DNA of 64,000 bases from Sulfitobacter litoralis (GTDB lineage Bacteria > Pseudomonadota > Alphaproteobacteria > Rhodobacterales > Rhodobacteraceae), in contig NZ_FNJD01000013.1 of the NCBI RefSeq assembly GCF_900103185.1, positions 30,642-94,641 on the forward strand, in the 5' to 3' direction. Positions within the stretch are counted from its first letter, which is position 1. Each line of letters opens with the position of its first letter. Under the pieces are notes generated by a model. It did no database searches. It worked only from the letters and a program-made list of their open reading frames with translations, and was not told the origin of the DNA. Below, piece after piece: positions 1 to 7,996 of this stretch. Both the position numbers and the translations under genes were made by a program.

Positions 1-222
1 TTCGATCATCAGGTGTACGTCCATTACGCCCTTGATATGGGGCCGGATCGCGGCGCAGGTGGTCGGGCCAAAGCTGATGTTCGGGACGAAATGCCCGTCC
101 ATCACATCGACATGTACCCAGTCAGCGCCCTGCGCCTCGATGGCTTCGCACTCGGCTCCGAAATTGGCAAAGTCGGCGGCAAGGATAGACGGGGCGATTT
201 TGATCGAACGGTCGAAGGTCAT
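1..222 (-). CDS. rpe: Ribulose-phosphate 3-epimerase, N-terminal part (cut by window edge)
   Basis: The enzyme interconverts ribulose 5-phosphate and xylulose 5-phosphate in the cytoplasmic pentose phosphate and Calvin pathways. Only the first 74 residues are inside the window; the rest lies beyond base 1. The start of the (beta/alpha)8 barrel is clear: [10 protein letters not shown] at residues 9-18, then [12 protein letters not shown] at 37-48. His37, Asp39 and His70 match the metal-binding residues known for this family. The ATG at 222 gives the family's usual N-terminus. The gene is divergent from the ABC importer at 463, so bases 223-462 must hold both promoters. The truncation is an artefact of the window, not of the gene. 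Confidence 0.93.
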   Translation of the reverse strand, partial: MTFDRSIKIAPSILAADFANFGAECEAIEAQGADWVHVDVMDGHFVPNISFGPTTCAAIRPHIKGVMDVHLMIE

Positions 223-462
223 GGGATCGGGCCTTTTGTAGAGAGGACGGGCAGGAGCACCCTTTGCGCCCATATAGGCACTGTCGCTGTCGGAGGCAAT
301 CTGGGGAGCCTTCGGCGAGGATTTAAGACCATTTGGAAGCTGGCGAGGCTGGGTGCCGCGTGTGGTGACGGTTCGTTCTTGAGGATAGTTTTCGGGGGAC
401 GGGTGCTTGACACACCGTCTTGCCACGACCCATTGTGCGCGCAAATCCAAGGGGAGGATAGC

Positions 463-1482
463 ATGACCACATTCAACCGCCGCCAGACACTGGCCACCAT
501 GGGTGCTGCCGCTGCCGTCGGGCTGGCCGCGCCGGCCATTGCGCAAGGTAAAAAGATCACGTTGGGTGCGCTGCGCTTTACCAGCCATTCAGGCACATTC
601 GTGGCGTATCAGCGCGAGTATTTCAAGCAGGCGGGTCTGGACGTAGAGATCAAGTTCTTTCAGGCGGCGCAGCCGATGGCCGTGGCGATCGCCAGCGGGG
701 ATGTCGATTATGCCGTGACCGCGATCTCGGGCGGGTTGGTGTCCCTCGCGGACAAGGGCGCGATCAAGGTGATCGGCGGTGCGCTGTCCGAGGAAAAGGG
801 CATCGATGGGCAGAAGTTTCTAGCCTCGGACGCGGCCTATCAGGCGGGTGTGACGGCGCCGGCGATGCTGGACGGGAAGAGCTTTGGCATGACCACGGCA
901 GGATCGTCGTTCCATTATATGGGCTCGAAGATGGCGCAGGCCGAGGGGATCGACCTGTCGTTCAAGCCGTTGCAGAAGGTGGGAGCCATCATCGGCGCGC
1001 TGAAAACCGGCCAAATTGATGCCTGGTCGATCGTGCCGCATATCGCCAAGCCTCTGGCGGGGTCGGGCGCGGTGCATATCATCGGGAACGTGTCCGATTA
1101 TCTGCCCGACTATCAGGTCACCACGGTCTTTACCTCGACCAAGAATGCGACCGACGAAAAGCAGCAAACGCAGGATTACCTTGCGGCCTATGCCAAGGGG
1201 GCTGCCGACTACAACGCGGCGATGATCGAACAGACCGCCGGCGCTGAAGGTGTGGCCGAGATGGTCAAGCTGATCCACAACTATGTCTATACCGACAAGA
1301 CGCTAGAGGCCGCGACACCGGGCATCGTCAACGGCACCATGCGTCTGAACGAAGGTGCCGCGTTGAACGTAGCATCGGTGCGCGACCAGCTGAATTGGTT
1401 CCAGTCCGAAGGTCTGGTGGATGCGGATATCACGCTTGAGACACTGATCGACACGTCGTTCGTTGACACCATCGGCGCCTGA
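463..1482 (+). CDS. ABC transporter substrate-binding protein, TauA/SsuA/NMT1 type
   Basis: This is a periplasmic binding protein of 339 residues, probably for a small organic nitrogen or sulfur compound. The N-terminus has a twin-arginine pair (Arg6-Arg7), a hydrophobic stretch, and a likely cleavage after AIAQ near residue 27, so Tat export is probable. The mature part opens with beta-strand LGALRFT and then [11 protein letters not shown], the usual first lobe of the TauA/NMT1 fold. The ATG at 463 is preceded by GGGGAGG at 451. The reading frame stays open far upstream but lacks a signal peptide there. It is the first gene of an importer operon with 1552 and 2312. The substrate cannot be read from the sequence; the neighbouring sox locus makes a sulfur compound possible, which is only inference. 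Confidence 0.85.
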   Translation: MTTFNRRQTLATMGAAAAVGLAAPAIAQGKKITLGALRFTSHSGTFVAYQREYFKQAGLDVEIKFFQAAQPMAVAIASGDVDYAVTAISGGLVSLADKGAIKVIGGALSEEKGIDGQKFLASDAAYQAGVTAPAMLDGKSFGMTTAGSSFHYMGSKMAQAEGIDLSFKPLQKVGAIIGALKTGQIDAWSIVPHIAKPLAGSGAVHIIGNVSDYLPDYQVTTVFTSTKNATDEKQQTQDYLAAYAKGAADYNAAMIEQTAGAEGVAEMVKLIHNYVYTDKTLEAATPGIVNGTMRLNEGAALNVASVRDQLNWFQSEGLVDADITLETLIDTSFVDTIGA

Positions 1483-1503
1483 TCGCGTCGCCTTCACCAA
1501 CGT

Positions 1504-1532
1504 AAGGTCGGGCAGCCTTTGCCCGGCCTTTT
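1504..1532 (+). terminator. Hairpin with short T run between binding protein and ATPase genes
   Basis: An 11-base stem (1504-1514 against 1520-1530, one G-T pair) with a 5-base loop runs into TTTT. It sits between the binding-protein gene and the ATPase gene. In ABC operons such a partial terminator usually keeps the binding protein in excess of the membrane components. Confidence 0.65.
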
Positions 1533-1551
1533 ATATTTCAGGACGTTTCTC

Positions 1552-2319
1552 ATGGATCTTAGGTTAGCGAACGTCAGCCATACCTATGGCGAGACCGAAG
1601 TGCTGCGCGACATCAACCTTGATATACCGTCGGGGCAGATTGTCTGCATCGTCGGGCCTTCGGGCTGTGGCAAGTCGACCCTGTTGCGGATGCTTGGCGG
1701 GCTGGAGCAGCCGACGTCGGGCGAGGTACTGCAACTGGGCACACCGCTTGCTGGCTGTCTGAACCCGCTGACCTATGTATTTCAGGATTTCGCGTTGCTG
1801 CCATGGCGCAGCGTGCGCGGCAATGTGGCGCTGGTGCTTGAGGATCACGGGCTGGACGCCGCTGCGCGGGCGCGGATCATCGATGATGTGCTGACGCGCA
1901 CCAAGCTGACCGAATTTGCCGATGCCCTGCCCAAACAGCTTTCTGGCGGGATGAAGCAGCGCGTGGCCATTGCACGCGCCTTGGCAGTGAACCCTGCGGT
2001 GATGTTGATGGACGAACCGCTCAGCGCGCTGGACAGCCAGACGCGCGAGCTGCTGATGGACGATCTGATCAGCCTGTGGACACGCCAGCCTTTCACCGCC
2101 GTCTATGTCACGCACAATCTGGCAGAGGCCGTGCGTCTGGGACATAAGATCGTGGTTCTGTCGCGCCGTCCCGGACAGATCCGCGAGGTGGTTGATCTGA
2201 CCACCCCGTTGGCAGAGCGCGCCTATGGCGACGCCGCCCTTGAGGCACAACAACAACATTTGTGGGGGCTGATGCGCGAAGAAGCCGCTGCCGCCGATGC
2301 GGAGCTCATTCATGTCTGA
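1552..2319 (+). CDS. ABC transporter ATP-binding protein (nitrate/sulfonate/taurine family)
   Basis: This is the cytoplasmic ATPase (255 residues) that powers the importer formed with 463 and 2312. It has Walker A GPSGCGKST at residues 35-43, a Q-loop in VFQDFALLPW, the signature LSGGMKQR, Walker B VMLMDEP followed by D-loop SALD, and the switch His in YVTHN. An in-frame TTG lies upstream at 1519 inside the hairpin, so the ATG at 1552 (MDLRLANVSH) is the better start. Its stop overlaps the permease start in ATGTCTGA, which suggests translational coupling. Length and motifs are standard for SsuB/TauB proteins. Confidence 0.92.
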   Translation: MDLRLANVSHTYGETEVLRDINLDIPSGQIVCIVGPSGCGKSTLLRMLGGLEQPTSGEVLQLGTPLAGCLNPLTYVFQDFALLPWRSVRGNVALVLEDHGLDAAARARIIDDVLTRTKLTEFADALPKQLSGGMKQRVAIARALAVNPAVMLMDEPLSALDSQTRELLMDDLISLWTRQPFTAVYVTHNLAEAVRLGHKIVVLSRRPGQIREVVDLTTPLAERAYGDAALEAQQQHLWGLMREEAAAADAELIHV

Positions 2320-3118
2320 CACAGCACACACAACCAGCCGCCGCGTCGATTTTCGCGGGGGCGGGTTCGCTCCGAAACAGCGGCGGGGCATGGGTATTCT
2401 GGTTTTTGTTCTGCTGATCCTCTTTGCGGAATGGGGAACGCGCAGTGGGTTTATCACGAACCTTACCTTGCCGCGCCCGTCGGATGTGGCGATGACCTTT
2501 GTCGAGCTATGGCAATCGGGAATGCTGTATAAACATCTTGCCCCGTCGCTGAGCCGGCTGGCCGTGGGGGCGACCCTTGGCGCTTTGGTTGGCGTGGGCG
2601 TGGGCGTTATGATCGGGTTGTTCAGCTATGTGCGTGCAGGACTGGTGCCCCTCGTTGCGGCGCTGTTCCCTATCCCCAAGATCGCGCTGCTGCCGCTGTT
2701 TGTGATCTGGTTCGGCATTGACGAGGGCAGTAAATATGCACTGATCGCCTTTGGGACGTTCACGCCCACGGTCGTGGCGACCTATGCGGCGGTGGACAAC
2801 GTGGACCGCGGGCTGATCCGGATGGGGCAAAGTTTTGGCCTGTCATGGTGGTCGATCGTGCGAAAAATCGTTCTGCCAGGGGCGATGCCGGGCATCCTGT
2901 CGGGGCTGCGCATTTCCTTGGCGATTGCGATTATCCTGCTTGTGGCCGCTGAAATGCTGGGCGCGGAATATGGCATCGGGGCATATATCCTTGAAGCTGG
3001 CAGCCTTTACGATCTTGAACGTCTGTTCGCGGGCGTGGTGATCTTGTCGGTATTGGGGGTTTGCGTCAGTGCCGTGATCGCGGCGATCGAGACGCGCGTG
3101 TTGCGCTGGCGGGTCTGA
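2312..3118 (+). CDS. ABC transporter permease, SsuC/TauC type
   Basis: This 268-residue inner-membrane protein forms the translocation path of the importer. About six hydrophobic helices are visible, the first at residues 28-45 and the last close to the C-terminus. The EAA-like loop that docks on the ATPase is seen in GAMPGILSGLR. The ATG at 2312 overlaps the ATPase stop and has GGAG at 2301; an upstream in-frame ATG at 2297 is less likely. It is the last gene of the operon. Nothing unusual was seen in it. Confidence 0.9.
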   Translation: MSDTAHTTSRRVDFRGGGFAPKQRRGMGILVFVLLILFAEWGTRSGFITNLTLPRPSDVAMTFVELWQSGMLYKHLAPSLSRLAVGATLGALVGVGVGVMIGLFSYVRAGLVPLVAALFPIPKIALLPLFVIWFGIDEGSKYALIAFGTFTPTVVATYAAVDNVDRGLIRMGQSFGLSWWSIVRKIVLPGAMPGILSGLRISLAIAIILLVAAEMLGAEYGIGAYILEAGSLYDLERLFAGVVILSVLGVCVSAVIAAIETRVLRWRV

Positions 3119-3185
3119 GCCGCGGGAACCGTTTCTCGCATCCGTGGTTATCCCTCCATACACAGCAGTTGGGGGGGGGACGACG

Positions 3186-3401
3186 ATGTCTGGTATATCC
3201 AAAGGCACAAAAGTGAAATGGGACTGGGGGCAGGGGACTGCCACCGGCGAAGTGACGGAACGGTTTACCAAAAGCGTAACACGCACCCTGAAAGGGTCAG
3301 AGGTGACGCGCAACGGGTCCGACGATGATCCCGCATTGTTAATCGAACAGGACGACGGGGATGAGGTGCTCAAGCTTTCCTCCGAAGTCGAGGCGACCTG
3401 A
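3186..3401 (+). CDS. DUF2945 / hypervirulence-associated Tudor-like small protein
   Basis: This small cytoplasmic protein of 71 residues begins MSGISKGTKVKWDWGQG and continues with TGEVTERFT, matching the DUF2945 (HVA1 Tudor-like) family. That family is a small beta-barrel of unknown biochemical role in bacteria. The start ATG at 3186 directly follows a run of nine G residues (3172-3180), which makes a very strong ribosome site. The stop is only 4 bases before the topoisomerase ATG at 3406, so the two genes are probably co-transcribed and translationally coupled. Any link to DNA or chromatin-like binding is inference from the Tudor-like fold and this partner. Confidence 0.75.
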   Translation: MSGISKGTKVKWDWGQGTATGEVTERFTKSVTRTLKGSEVTRNGSDDDPALLIEQDDGDEVLKLSSEVEAT

Positions 3402-3405
3402 CCGG

Positions 3406-4371
3406 ATGGGCGGCGCGGGGCTGACCTATTACGGGGATGACCGCCCCGGCATTGCCCGCCAGCGCCACGGGCGCGGGTTCACCTATAAAGCGCCAGACGG
3501 GGCAACGATTGCCCGCGGCGCGGAACGCGCGCGGCTCGAGGCGATGGCGGTCCCGCCTGCTTATGAAGACGTGTGGATGACGCCGCTCGCGAACGGGCAT
3601 TTGCTGGCCACTGGGCGTGATGCACGTGACCGCAAGCAGTACCGCTATCACGAGAAATGGTCCGAGGCACAGTCCGAGACGAAGTTCGCCAGTCTGATAG
3701 ATTTCGCCCATGCGTTGCCCCGATTGCGGCGCTTTGTGGCCCGAGATCTGGATCAAGAGGCAGGTGAGCGAAGCTTTGCACTGGCGAGCGCTGTGACGTT
3801 GATCGATCGCGCGTCCTTGCGGGTGGGAAACGCTGACTACACCCGCGAGAATGGCAGCTATGGCACGCTGACGTTGCGGGCGAAACACGTCAAGCTCGAC
3901 GGAAATGTGATCCGTCTGCGGTACACCGCAAAAGGGGGCAAGAAGGTGCGGCGTCAGATCAATGACCGGACGCTTGCCAAGACGCTCGACAAAGTCAGTG
4001 ACCTGCCGGGGGCCGAGCTGCTGACATGGGCGGACGCGCAGGGCACGGTTCAACAGCTCAACTCTGCGGGATTGAACTCCTATATCGCCGAAGCGGCGGG
4101 ATGCGATGATTTTACCGCCAAGACCTTTCGCACCTGGGCAGGCACCGTCGCCGCCTTTGAGGCCGCTGAACAAGGGCACGCGACGATCAAGCAACTGGCC
4201 GAGGCCGCTGCCGCACAGCTCAGCAATACGCCCACGGTGGCACGCAACAGCTATATTCATCCGGCGGTGATTGATTTGGCGGGCGCAGACGCGCCGGCGA
4301 TCGACGTGGGCCGCAAAACGGGCCTTTTCGCATCCGAAGCGCGGCTATTGGCCTATCTGGAGCAGTGCTGA
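3406..4371 (+). CDS. DNA topoisomerase type IB (poxvirus-like)
   Basis: This 321-residue enzyme relaxes DNA supercoils through a 3'-phosphotyrosyl intermediate. The length is that of bacterial homologues of vaccinia topoisomerase. The catalytic Tyr is Tyr283 in the diagnostic motif NSYIHP. Supporting residues are visible as LRVGN, the Lys in TAKGGKKV, and the Arg in KTFRTWAGT. The N-terminal YGDDRPGIARQ is typical of the bacterial group. The ATG at 3406 starts just after the DUF2945 stop; an upstream in-frame ATG at 3361 would overlap that gene and adds no conserved residues. The role in Rhodobacteraceae is not settled; it is an accessory to the essential type IA and gyrase enzymes. Confidence 0.9.
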   Translation: MGGAGLTYYGDDRPGIARQRHGRGFTYKAPDGATIARGAERARLEAMAVPPAYEDVWMTPLANGHLLATGRDARDRKQYRYHEKWSEAQSETKFASLIDFAHALPRLRRFVARDLDQEAGERSFALASAVTLIDRASLRVGNADYTRENGSYGTLTLRAKHVKLDGNVIRLRYTAKGGKKVRRQINDRTLAKTLDKVSDLPGAELLTWADAQGTVQQLNSAGLNSYIAEAAGCDDFTAKTFRTWAGTVAAFEAAEQGHATIKQLAEAAAAQLSNTPTVARNSYIHPAVIDLAGADAPAIDVGRKTGLFASEARLLAYLEQC

Positions 4372-4378
4372 ACGCGGG

Positions 4379-4723
4379 CTAGTCCTGAGCGTCTGGCTTG
4401 CAGAACATTTCGTAGACCACTTCCATGATCTTTTGGGGCCGGTCATCCGCTAGCCGGTAATAGATCGTCTTGCCGTCGCGGCGCGGGGTCACCAACCCTT
4501 CAAGCCGCAAGCGTGACAACTGCTGCGATACGGCAGCCTGACGCGCCGACAGCAGCGCCTCCAGCTCAGTGACTGATTTCTCGCCGGCAGACAGATGGCA
4601 CAAGATCATCAAACGACCCTCATGGCTGATCGCCTTGAGGAAGTTCGAGGCCCGTATCGCGTTCTCGGACATACGGTCCAGATCGGCTTGGCTCATTTCT
4701 GTATCGGAACCGGGGATACCCAC
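4379..4723 (-). CDS. soxR: SoxR-type ArsR-family repressor of the sox genes
   Basis: This 114-residue winged-helix regulator has the ArsR fold, with recognition helix region RQAAVSQQLSRLR at residues 61-73 and wing RRDGKTIYYR. Cys42 (in MILCHLS) and Cys108 (in MFCKP) are placed like the two cysteines of SqrR/BigR regulators, which form a polysulfide bridge when persulfides appear. It lies downstream of soxS on the left-going strand, the position held by soxR in Paracoccus and Pseudaminobacter, where it represses the sox promoters. I infer that it binds the ATTCA...TGAAT-type repeats at 5170, 6606, 8904 and 14418. Confidence 0.9.
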   Translation of the reverse strand: MGIPGSDTEMSQADLDRMSENAIRASNFLKAISHEGRLMILCHLSAGEKSVTELEALLSARQAAVSQQLSRLRLEGLVTPRRDGKTIYYRLADDRPQKIMEVVYEMFCKPDAQD

Positions 4724-4777
4724 TGATTAAAATCCTTAGCGTAGTGAGAAGGGATTGGCGTGCGCATAAGGGATGCG

Positions 4778-5164
4778 CTAGCTTTTGGCGGGGTCTGGCA
4801 TCAGATCGGCGTCGGATAGCATCTTTTCCAGCACGCCCCAAAAGAAATCTTCACCCGGATAGCCTTCGATCCGAGAGATTTCCTTGCCGTCGACCATCAG
4901 CACAAAGGTCGGCGTATAATGCAGGCTGCGGGCAAAGTGCAGATCCGCCGGTTTTTCATCGTTAATATCGACGCGGCGCAGCGGGGCGGCTTGGCCGGCT
5001 TGGGTCTTGGGGTAGATCGGCGCGATCTGTTCGTTCCAGCGGGCACACCACACGCAGCCCTGCTCTTCGACCATGACCAGCGTGGTCTGAGCCGCCGCGA
5101 TCATCGGGGTAAACGCCAGACCCGCGGCCACCGATAGGGATAAGAAAGCAGTGCGCAGCCGCAT
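4778..5164 (-). CDS. soxS: SoxS periplasmic thioredoxin-like protein
   Basis: This thiol-disulfide protein of 128 residues has a signal peptide (residues 1-26, ending AAAQ) and a thioredoxin-fold active site CVWC at Cys37-Cys40. The cis-Pro loop is HYTPTF. In Paracoccus, SoxS keeps the carrier cysteine of SoxY reduced and is needed for full thiosulfate oxidation. The ATG at 5164 is preceded by AGGTG; the frame is open further upstream, but that part overlaps the promoter. It is transcribed with soxR, divergently from soxV. The 71 bases between the two starts carry the candidate SoxR operator. Confidence 0.9.
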   Translation of the reverse strand: MRLRTAFLSLSVAAGLAFTPMIAAAQTTLVMVEEQGCVWCARWNEQIAPIYPKTQAGQAAPLRRVDINDEKPADLHFARSLHYTPTFVLMVDGKEISRIEGYPGEDFFWGVLEKMLSDADLMPDPAKS

Positions 5165-5169
5165 AGGGA

Positions 5170-5212
5170 ATTCACCTGTTGATTTCAAAATACATAATGT
5201 GAATATGTGAAT
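5170..5212. promoter_or_regulatory. Candidate SoxR operator, soxS-soxV intergenic
   Basis: Between the divergent soxS and soxV starts there is ATTCAC (5170-5175), the inverted repeat TTGATTTCAA (5179-5188), ACATA/TATGT (5192-5196, 5204-5208), and two copies of GTGAAT (5199-5204 and 5207-5212). In Pseudaminobacter the SoxR repressor is known to bind operators between soxS and soxV and between soxW and soxX, so position and symmetry agree. The exact base contacts are inference. Confidence 0.6.
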
Positions 5213-5235
5213 GGTACAAGATAAAGGCAAGTTGC

Positions 5236-5976
5236 ATGCTAGAAATCACCTTTGTAGGCGCGACGCTGGCTGGGCTATTGTCCTTTTTATCGCCCTGCAT
5301 TCTGCCGATTGTCCCATTCTACCTGAGCTATCTGGCGGGGGTTGGCATGAACCAGATCACCGCAGACGGGCCGATTGACGCGGGCGTACGGCGTCGCGCG
5401 GTGATCGCGGCGCTGTTTTTTGCGGCTGGGGTGATCACGATCTTTGTGGGACTCGGCGCGGCAGCGACCACCTTTGGCCAAATCGTGCGTGATTACTTTG
5501 ACGTTCTGCGATGGGTTGCGGCGGCGGTTATTATTGCAATGGGGCTGCATTTTCTGGGGGTGATCCGCATCGGATTTCTGTACCGCCAGTTTCGCGCGGA
5601 TGCGGGCAGCACCACCGCGACCAGCTTTTGGGGGGCTTATGTCATCGGGCTGGCCTTTGCCTTTGGCTGGACGCCGTGCGTCGGCCCGGTCCTGGCGGCG
5701 ATCCTGTTCACCGCCGCCGGCGCAGAAACGGCAGTGACGGGCGGGTTGCTTTTGCTGGCCTATGGCATCGGGATGACCGCGCCCTTCGTGCTGGCGGCAT
5801 TGTTCGTCGGCCCGTTCATGCGCTGGATGGCGCGTTTCCGGCAGCATTTGGGGACGGTAGAGAAAGCGATGGGGGTGCTGCTGATCGTGTTTGGTCTGCT
5901 GATCGCTACGAATTCGATCAACTATATTGCGCAGTGGATGCTTGAAACCTTCCCCGTTTTCAGCGTCATTGGCTAA
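5236..5976 (+). CDS. soxV: SoxV, CcdA-family membrane thiol reductant transporter
   Basis: This 246-residue inner-membrane protein carries reducing equivalents from cytoplasmic thioredoxin to periplasmic partners. It has about six hydrophobic helices and the two conserved CcdA cysteines, Cys21 in LSPCILP and Cys148 in TPCVGP. In sox loci SoxV passes electrons to SoxW and so supports SoxYZ. It is the first gene of the right-going sox operon, starting 71 bases from soxS, with the soxW start 19 bases after its stop. The length is normal for the family. Confidence 0.92.
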   Translation: MLEITFVGATLAGLLSFLSPCILPIVPFYLSYLAGVGMNQITADGPIDAGVRRRAVIAALFFAAGVITIFVGLGAAATTFGQIVRDYFDVLRWVAAAVIIAMGLHFLGVIRIGFLYRQFRADAGSTTATSFWGAYVIGLAFAFGWTPCVGPVLAAILFTAAGAETAVTGGLLLLAYGIGMTAPFVLAALFVGPFMRWMARFRQHLGTVEKAMGVLLIVFGLLIATNSINYIAQWMLETFPVFSVIG

Positions 5977-5995
5977 CAACCGGAGGGACCTTGTG

Positions 5996-6568
5996 ATGAA
6001 GATGATCCGAAACAGTTTGGCCGTGCTTGTGGCTGCGGCATGTCTGGCGACGGCGGTCGGGGCTGCAACTTTGGGTGATGATGGTCTGCATAAGGCCGCA
6101 TGGATGCGCGACACCTTCAAGGACCTGCGCGACGATCTGGCCGAAGCCACGGACGAGGGCAAGCGGCTGATGGTCATCATCGAACAGCGTGGCTGCATCT
6201 ACTGCAACAAGATGCACGAAGAGGTCTTTCCGCTGCCCAAGATTGACGCCTACCTCAAGGACAACTTCTATGTCGTGCAGATCAATATGTTCGGCGACGT
6301 CGATGTCACCGACTTTGACGGAGAAACGCTGCCCGAAAAGGATATGGTGCGCAAATGGCGGCAGATGTTCACGCCGACGCTGATGTATTTTCCGCAAACC
6401 GTGGCCGAAGGGCAAACAGCGGTCGAAGCCGCGGTTGCGACGGTGCCAGGGGCCTTTGGTCCGGCGACGACGTTTCACATGATGAACTGGGTCGTGGACA
6501 AGGGCTATGACGGCGATGAGACATTTCAGAAATATCATGCCCGTATGCTGATTGAAGAACAGGAATAG
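5996..6568 (+). CDS. soxW: SoxW periplasmic thioredoxin
   Basis: This 190-residue secreted thioredoxin-fold protein has a signal peptide at residues 1-23 (ending VGAA) and active site CIYC at Cys67-Cys70. A cis-Pro segment is visible in MFTPTLM. SoxW is the known partner reduced by SoxV. The ATG at 5996 follows CGGAGGGACC at 5981; the in-frame extension to 5927 lacks a signal peptide. A promoter region with a perfect inverted repeat separates this gene from soxX. Confidence 0.9.
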   Translation: MKMIRNSLAVLVAAACLATAVGAATLGDDGLHKAAWMRDTFKDLRDDLAEATDEGKRLMVIIEQRGCIYCNKMHEEVFPLPKIDAYLKDNFYVVQINMFGDVDVTDFDGETLPEKDMVRKWRQMFTPTLMYFPQTVAEGQTAVEAAVATVPGAFGPATTFHMMNWVVDKGYDGDETFQKYHARMLIEEQE

Positions 6569-6605
6569 CGGCGGTAGGAATGGTTAAATGCTTAGCTGTG
6601 CTTAG

Positions 6606-6625
6606 AAATTCAAAAAGTTGAATTT
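6606..6625. promoter_or_regulatory. Candidate SoxR operator, soxW-soxX intergenic
   Basis: A perfect 8-base inverted repeat, AAATTCAA and TTGAATTT, is separated by AAAG. It lies 62 bases upstream of the soxX ATG in an AT-rich 119-base gap. This is the same intergenic place where SoxR binds in Pseudaminobacter. The half-site shares ATTCA with the soxS-soxV, soxB and soxH-side elements. Confidence 0.65.
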
Positions 6626-6687
6626 ATAGTTGCGTCACTTTGGCGCGGGCAGTAGTGTTTTCAAAAGTAATGTCTGTGGGAGGACGC

Positions 6688-7164
6688 ATGAAAGTTTCCG
6701 TATTTGCCTTGGTGGCCTCTGTTGGCTTTGCGGCGGCTGCCCATGCGGCCGACGTGATCCCCGGTGACGTGGCCTATGACGACTATGGCGCGGTCGAGCA
6801 ATCGCTGACCGGCACGCCCGGCAACCCCGAAGAGGGGGCCAAGATCGTGGGCAGCAAAAAGCTTGGCAACTGCATTGCCTGCCACCAGATCAGCGCTTTG
6901 CCTGACGTGCCGTGGCAGGGTGAAATCGGCCCGATGCTGGATGGTGCAGGTGACCGCTGGACCGAAGCCGAACTGCGCGGCATTGTTGCCAACGCCAAGA
7001 TGATGTTCGAAGGGACAATGATGCCCGCCTTTTACAAGGACAGCGGCTATATCCGTCCGGGCAAAGCCTATACCGGCAAGGCAGCCGACGACACGCTGGG
7101 GCCTATTCTGGCCGCCCAGCAGATCGAGGATGTCGTGGCTTATCTTGCCACATTGAAAGAGTAA
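6688..7164 (+). CDS. soxX: SoxX c-type cytochrome subunit of the SoxAX L-cysteine S-thiosulfotransferase
   Basis: This periplasmic monoheme cytochrome c of 158 residues pairs with SoxA to attach thiosulfate to the carrier cysteine of SoxY. The signal peptide ends at AHA (residue 20). The heme is bound by CIACH (Cys62, Cys65, His66), and Met112 in GTMMPAFY is the likely distal ligand. The ATG at 6688 follows GGGAGG at 6678; an upstream in-frame ATG at 6670 is less well placed. Expression is probably driven from the promoter after soxW. Confidence 0.93.
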   Translation: MKVSVFALVASVGFAAAAHAADVIPGDVAYDDYGAVEQSLTGTPGNPEEGAKIVGSKKLGNCIACHQISALPDVPWQGEIGPMLDGAGDRWTEAELRGIVANAKMMFEGTMMPAFYKDSGYIRPGKAYTGKAADDTLGPILAAQQIEDVVAYLATLKE

Positions 7165-7200
7165 GAGCCCCCGCGCGGGATCTGATCAGGAGTGATGATA

Positions 7201-7620
7201 ATGGAATTTACACGACGTAGTGCGATTGTGATGGGGGCAGGTGCCTTTGCCGCGCTGTTCCTGCCCAAGCTGGCGGTGGCTGCTGCCGGTGACGACGCGA
7301 TTGCTGCCTTTACCGGTGGCGCTGAGATGGCGGACACAGGTGTGACCCTGACCGCCCCCGAGATTGCGGAAAACGGCAATACCGTCCCGATCGAGGTGGA
7401 CGCCCCCGGCGCGACCGAAATCCTGGTGCTGGCGCTTGGCAATCCCACGCCGCCCGTGGCGACTTTCAAGTTCGGTCCGCTTGCCGCGACACAGCACGCA
7501 TCCACACGCATTCGTCTGGCCGGCACACAAGATGTGATCGCCATTGCCAAGCTGGCGGACGGCTCTTTTGCCAAGGCAACCAGTACCATTAAAGTAACAA
7601 TCGGCGGCTGCGGCGGCTAA
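7201..7620 (+). CDS. soxY: SoxY sulfur-carrier protein
   Basis: This 139-residue carrier holds sulfur intermediates on a C-terminal cysteine during periplasmic thiosulfate oxidation. The conserved swinging arm GGCGG is at the very C-terminus (Cys137). The N-terminus has a twin-arginine signal (TRRSAIVMG) followed by a hydrophobic segment ending AVAAA, so folded SoxYZ is probably exported by Tat. The ATG at 7201 lies 8 bases after AGGAG (7188-7192); two upstream in-frame starts at 7192 and 7195 are too close to that site. soxZ begins 19 bases downstream. Confidence 0.95.
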   Translation: MEFTRRSAIVMGAGAFAALFLPKLAVAAAGDDAIAAFTGGAEMADTGVTLTAPEIAENGNTVPIEVDAPGATEILVLALGNPTPPVATFKFGPLAATQHASTRIRLAGTQDVIAIAKLADGSFAKATSTIKVTIGGCGG

Positions 7621-7639
7621 GGCTTAGAGGAAGAATATT

Positions 7640-7969
7640 ATGGCATCTGGTGTAAAACCCCGCGTCAAAGTCCCCAAGTCAGCAGCGGCTGGCGAAACCA
7701 TCACGATCAAGACATTGATCAGCCACAAGATGGAATCCGGTCAACGCAAGGACGGCGACGGCAACACGATCCCGCGGTCGATCATCAACCGTTTTACTTG
7801 CGATTTTAACGGTGAGAATGTTGTCGACGTGACGATGGAACCTGCGATCTCGACCAACCCGTATTTCGAATTCGACGCGACAGTGCCCGAAGCGGGGACA
7901 TTCACTTTCACGTGGTATGACGATGACGGCGATGTCTACGAGGAAACCAAAGACATCACGATCAGCTAA
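7640..7969 (+). CDS. soxZ: SoxZ partner of the sulfur carrier SoxY
   Basis: This 109-residue immunoglobulin-like protein has no signal peptide of its own, as expected: SoxZ is exported bound to SoxY. Its opening, KPRVKVPKSAAAGETITIKT, and the motif HKMESGQRKD are typical of SoxZ. The ATG at 7640 follows GAGGAAGA. SoxYZ is the platform on which SoxAX, SoxB and SoxCD act in turn. It sits between soxY and soxA with the standard order and spacing. Confidence 0.95.
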   Translation: MASGVKPRVKVPKSAAAGETITIKTLISHKMESGQRKDGDGNTIPRSIINRFTCDFNGENVVDVTMEPAISTNPYFEFDATVPEAGTFTFTWYDDDGDVYEETKDITIS

Positions 7970-7996
7970 GCGTCCGCATCCTTGGGAGGAACAGGA

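Noticed and set aside
5287..6198. Long open frames on the strand opposite soxV/soxW and similar frames across the GC-rich genes
   Set aside because: They lack ribosome sites and family motifs and lie wholly over well-supported genes; high GC content makes such frames common.
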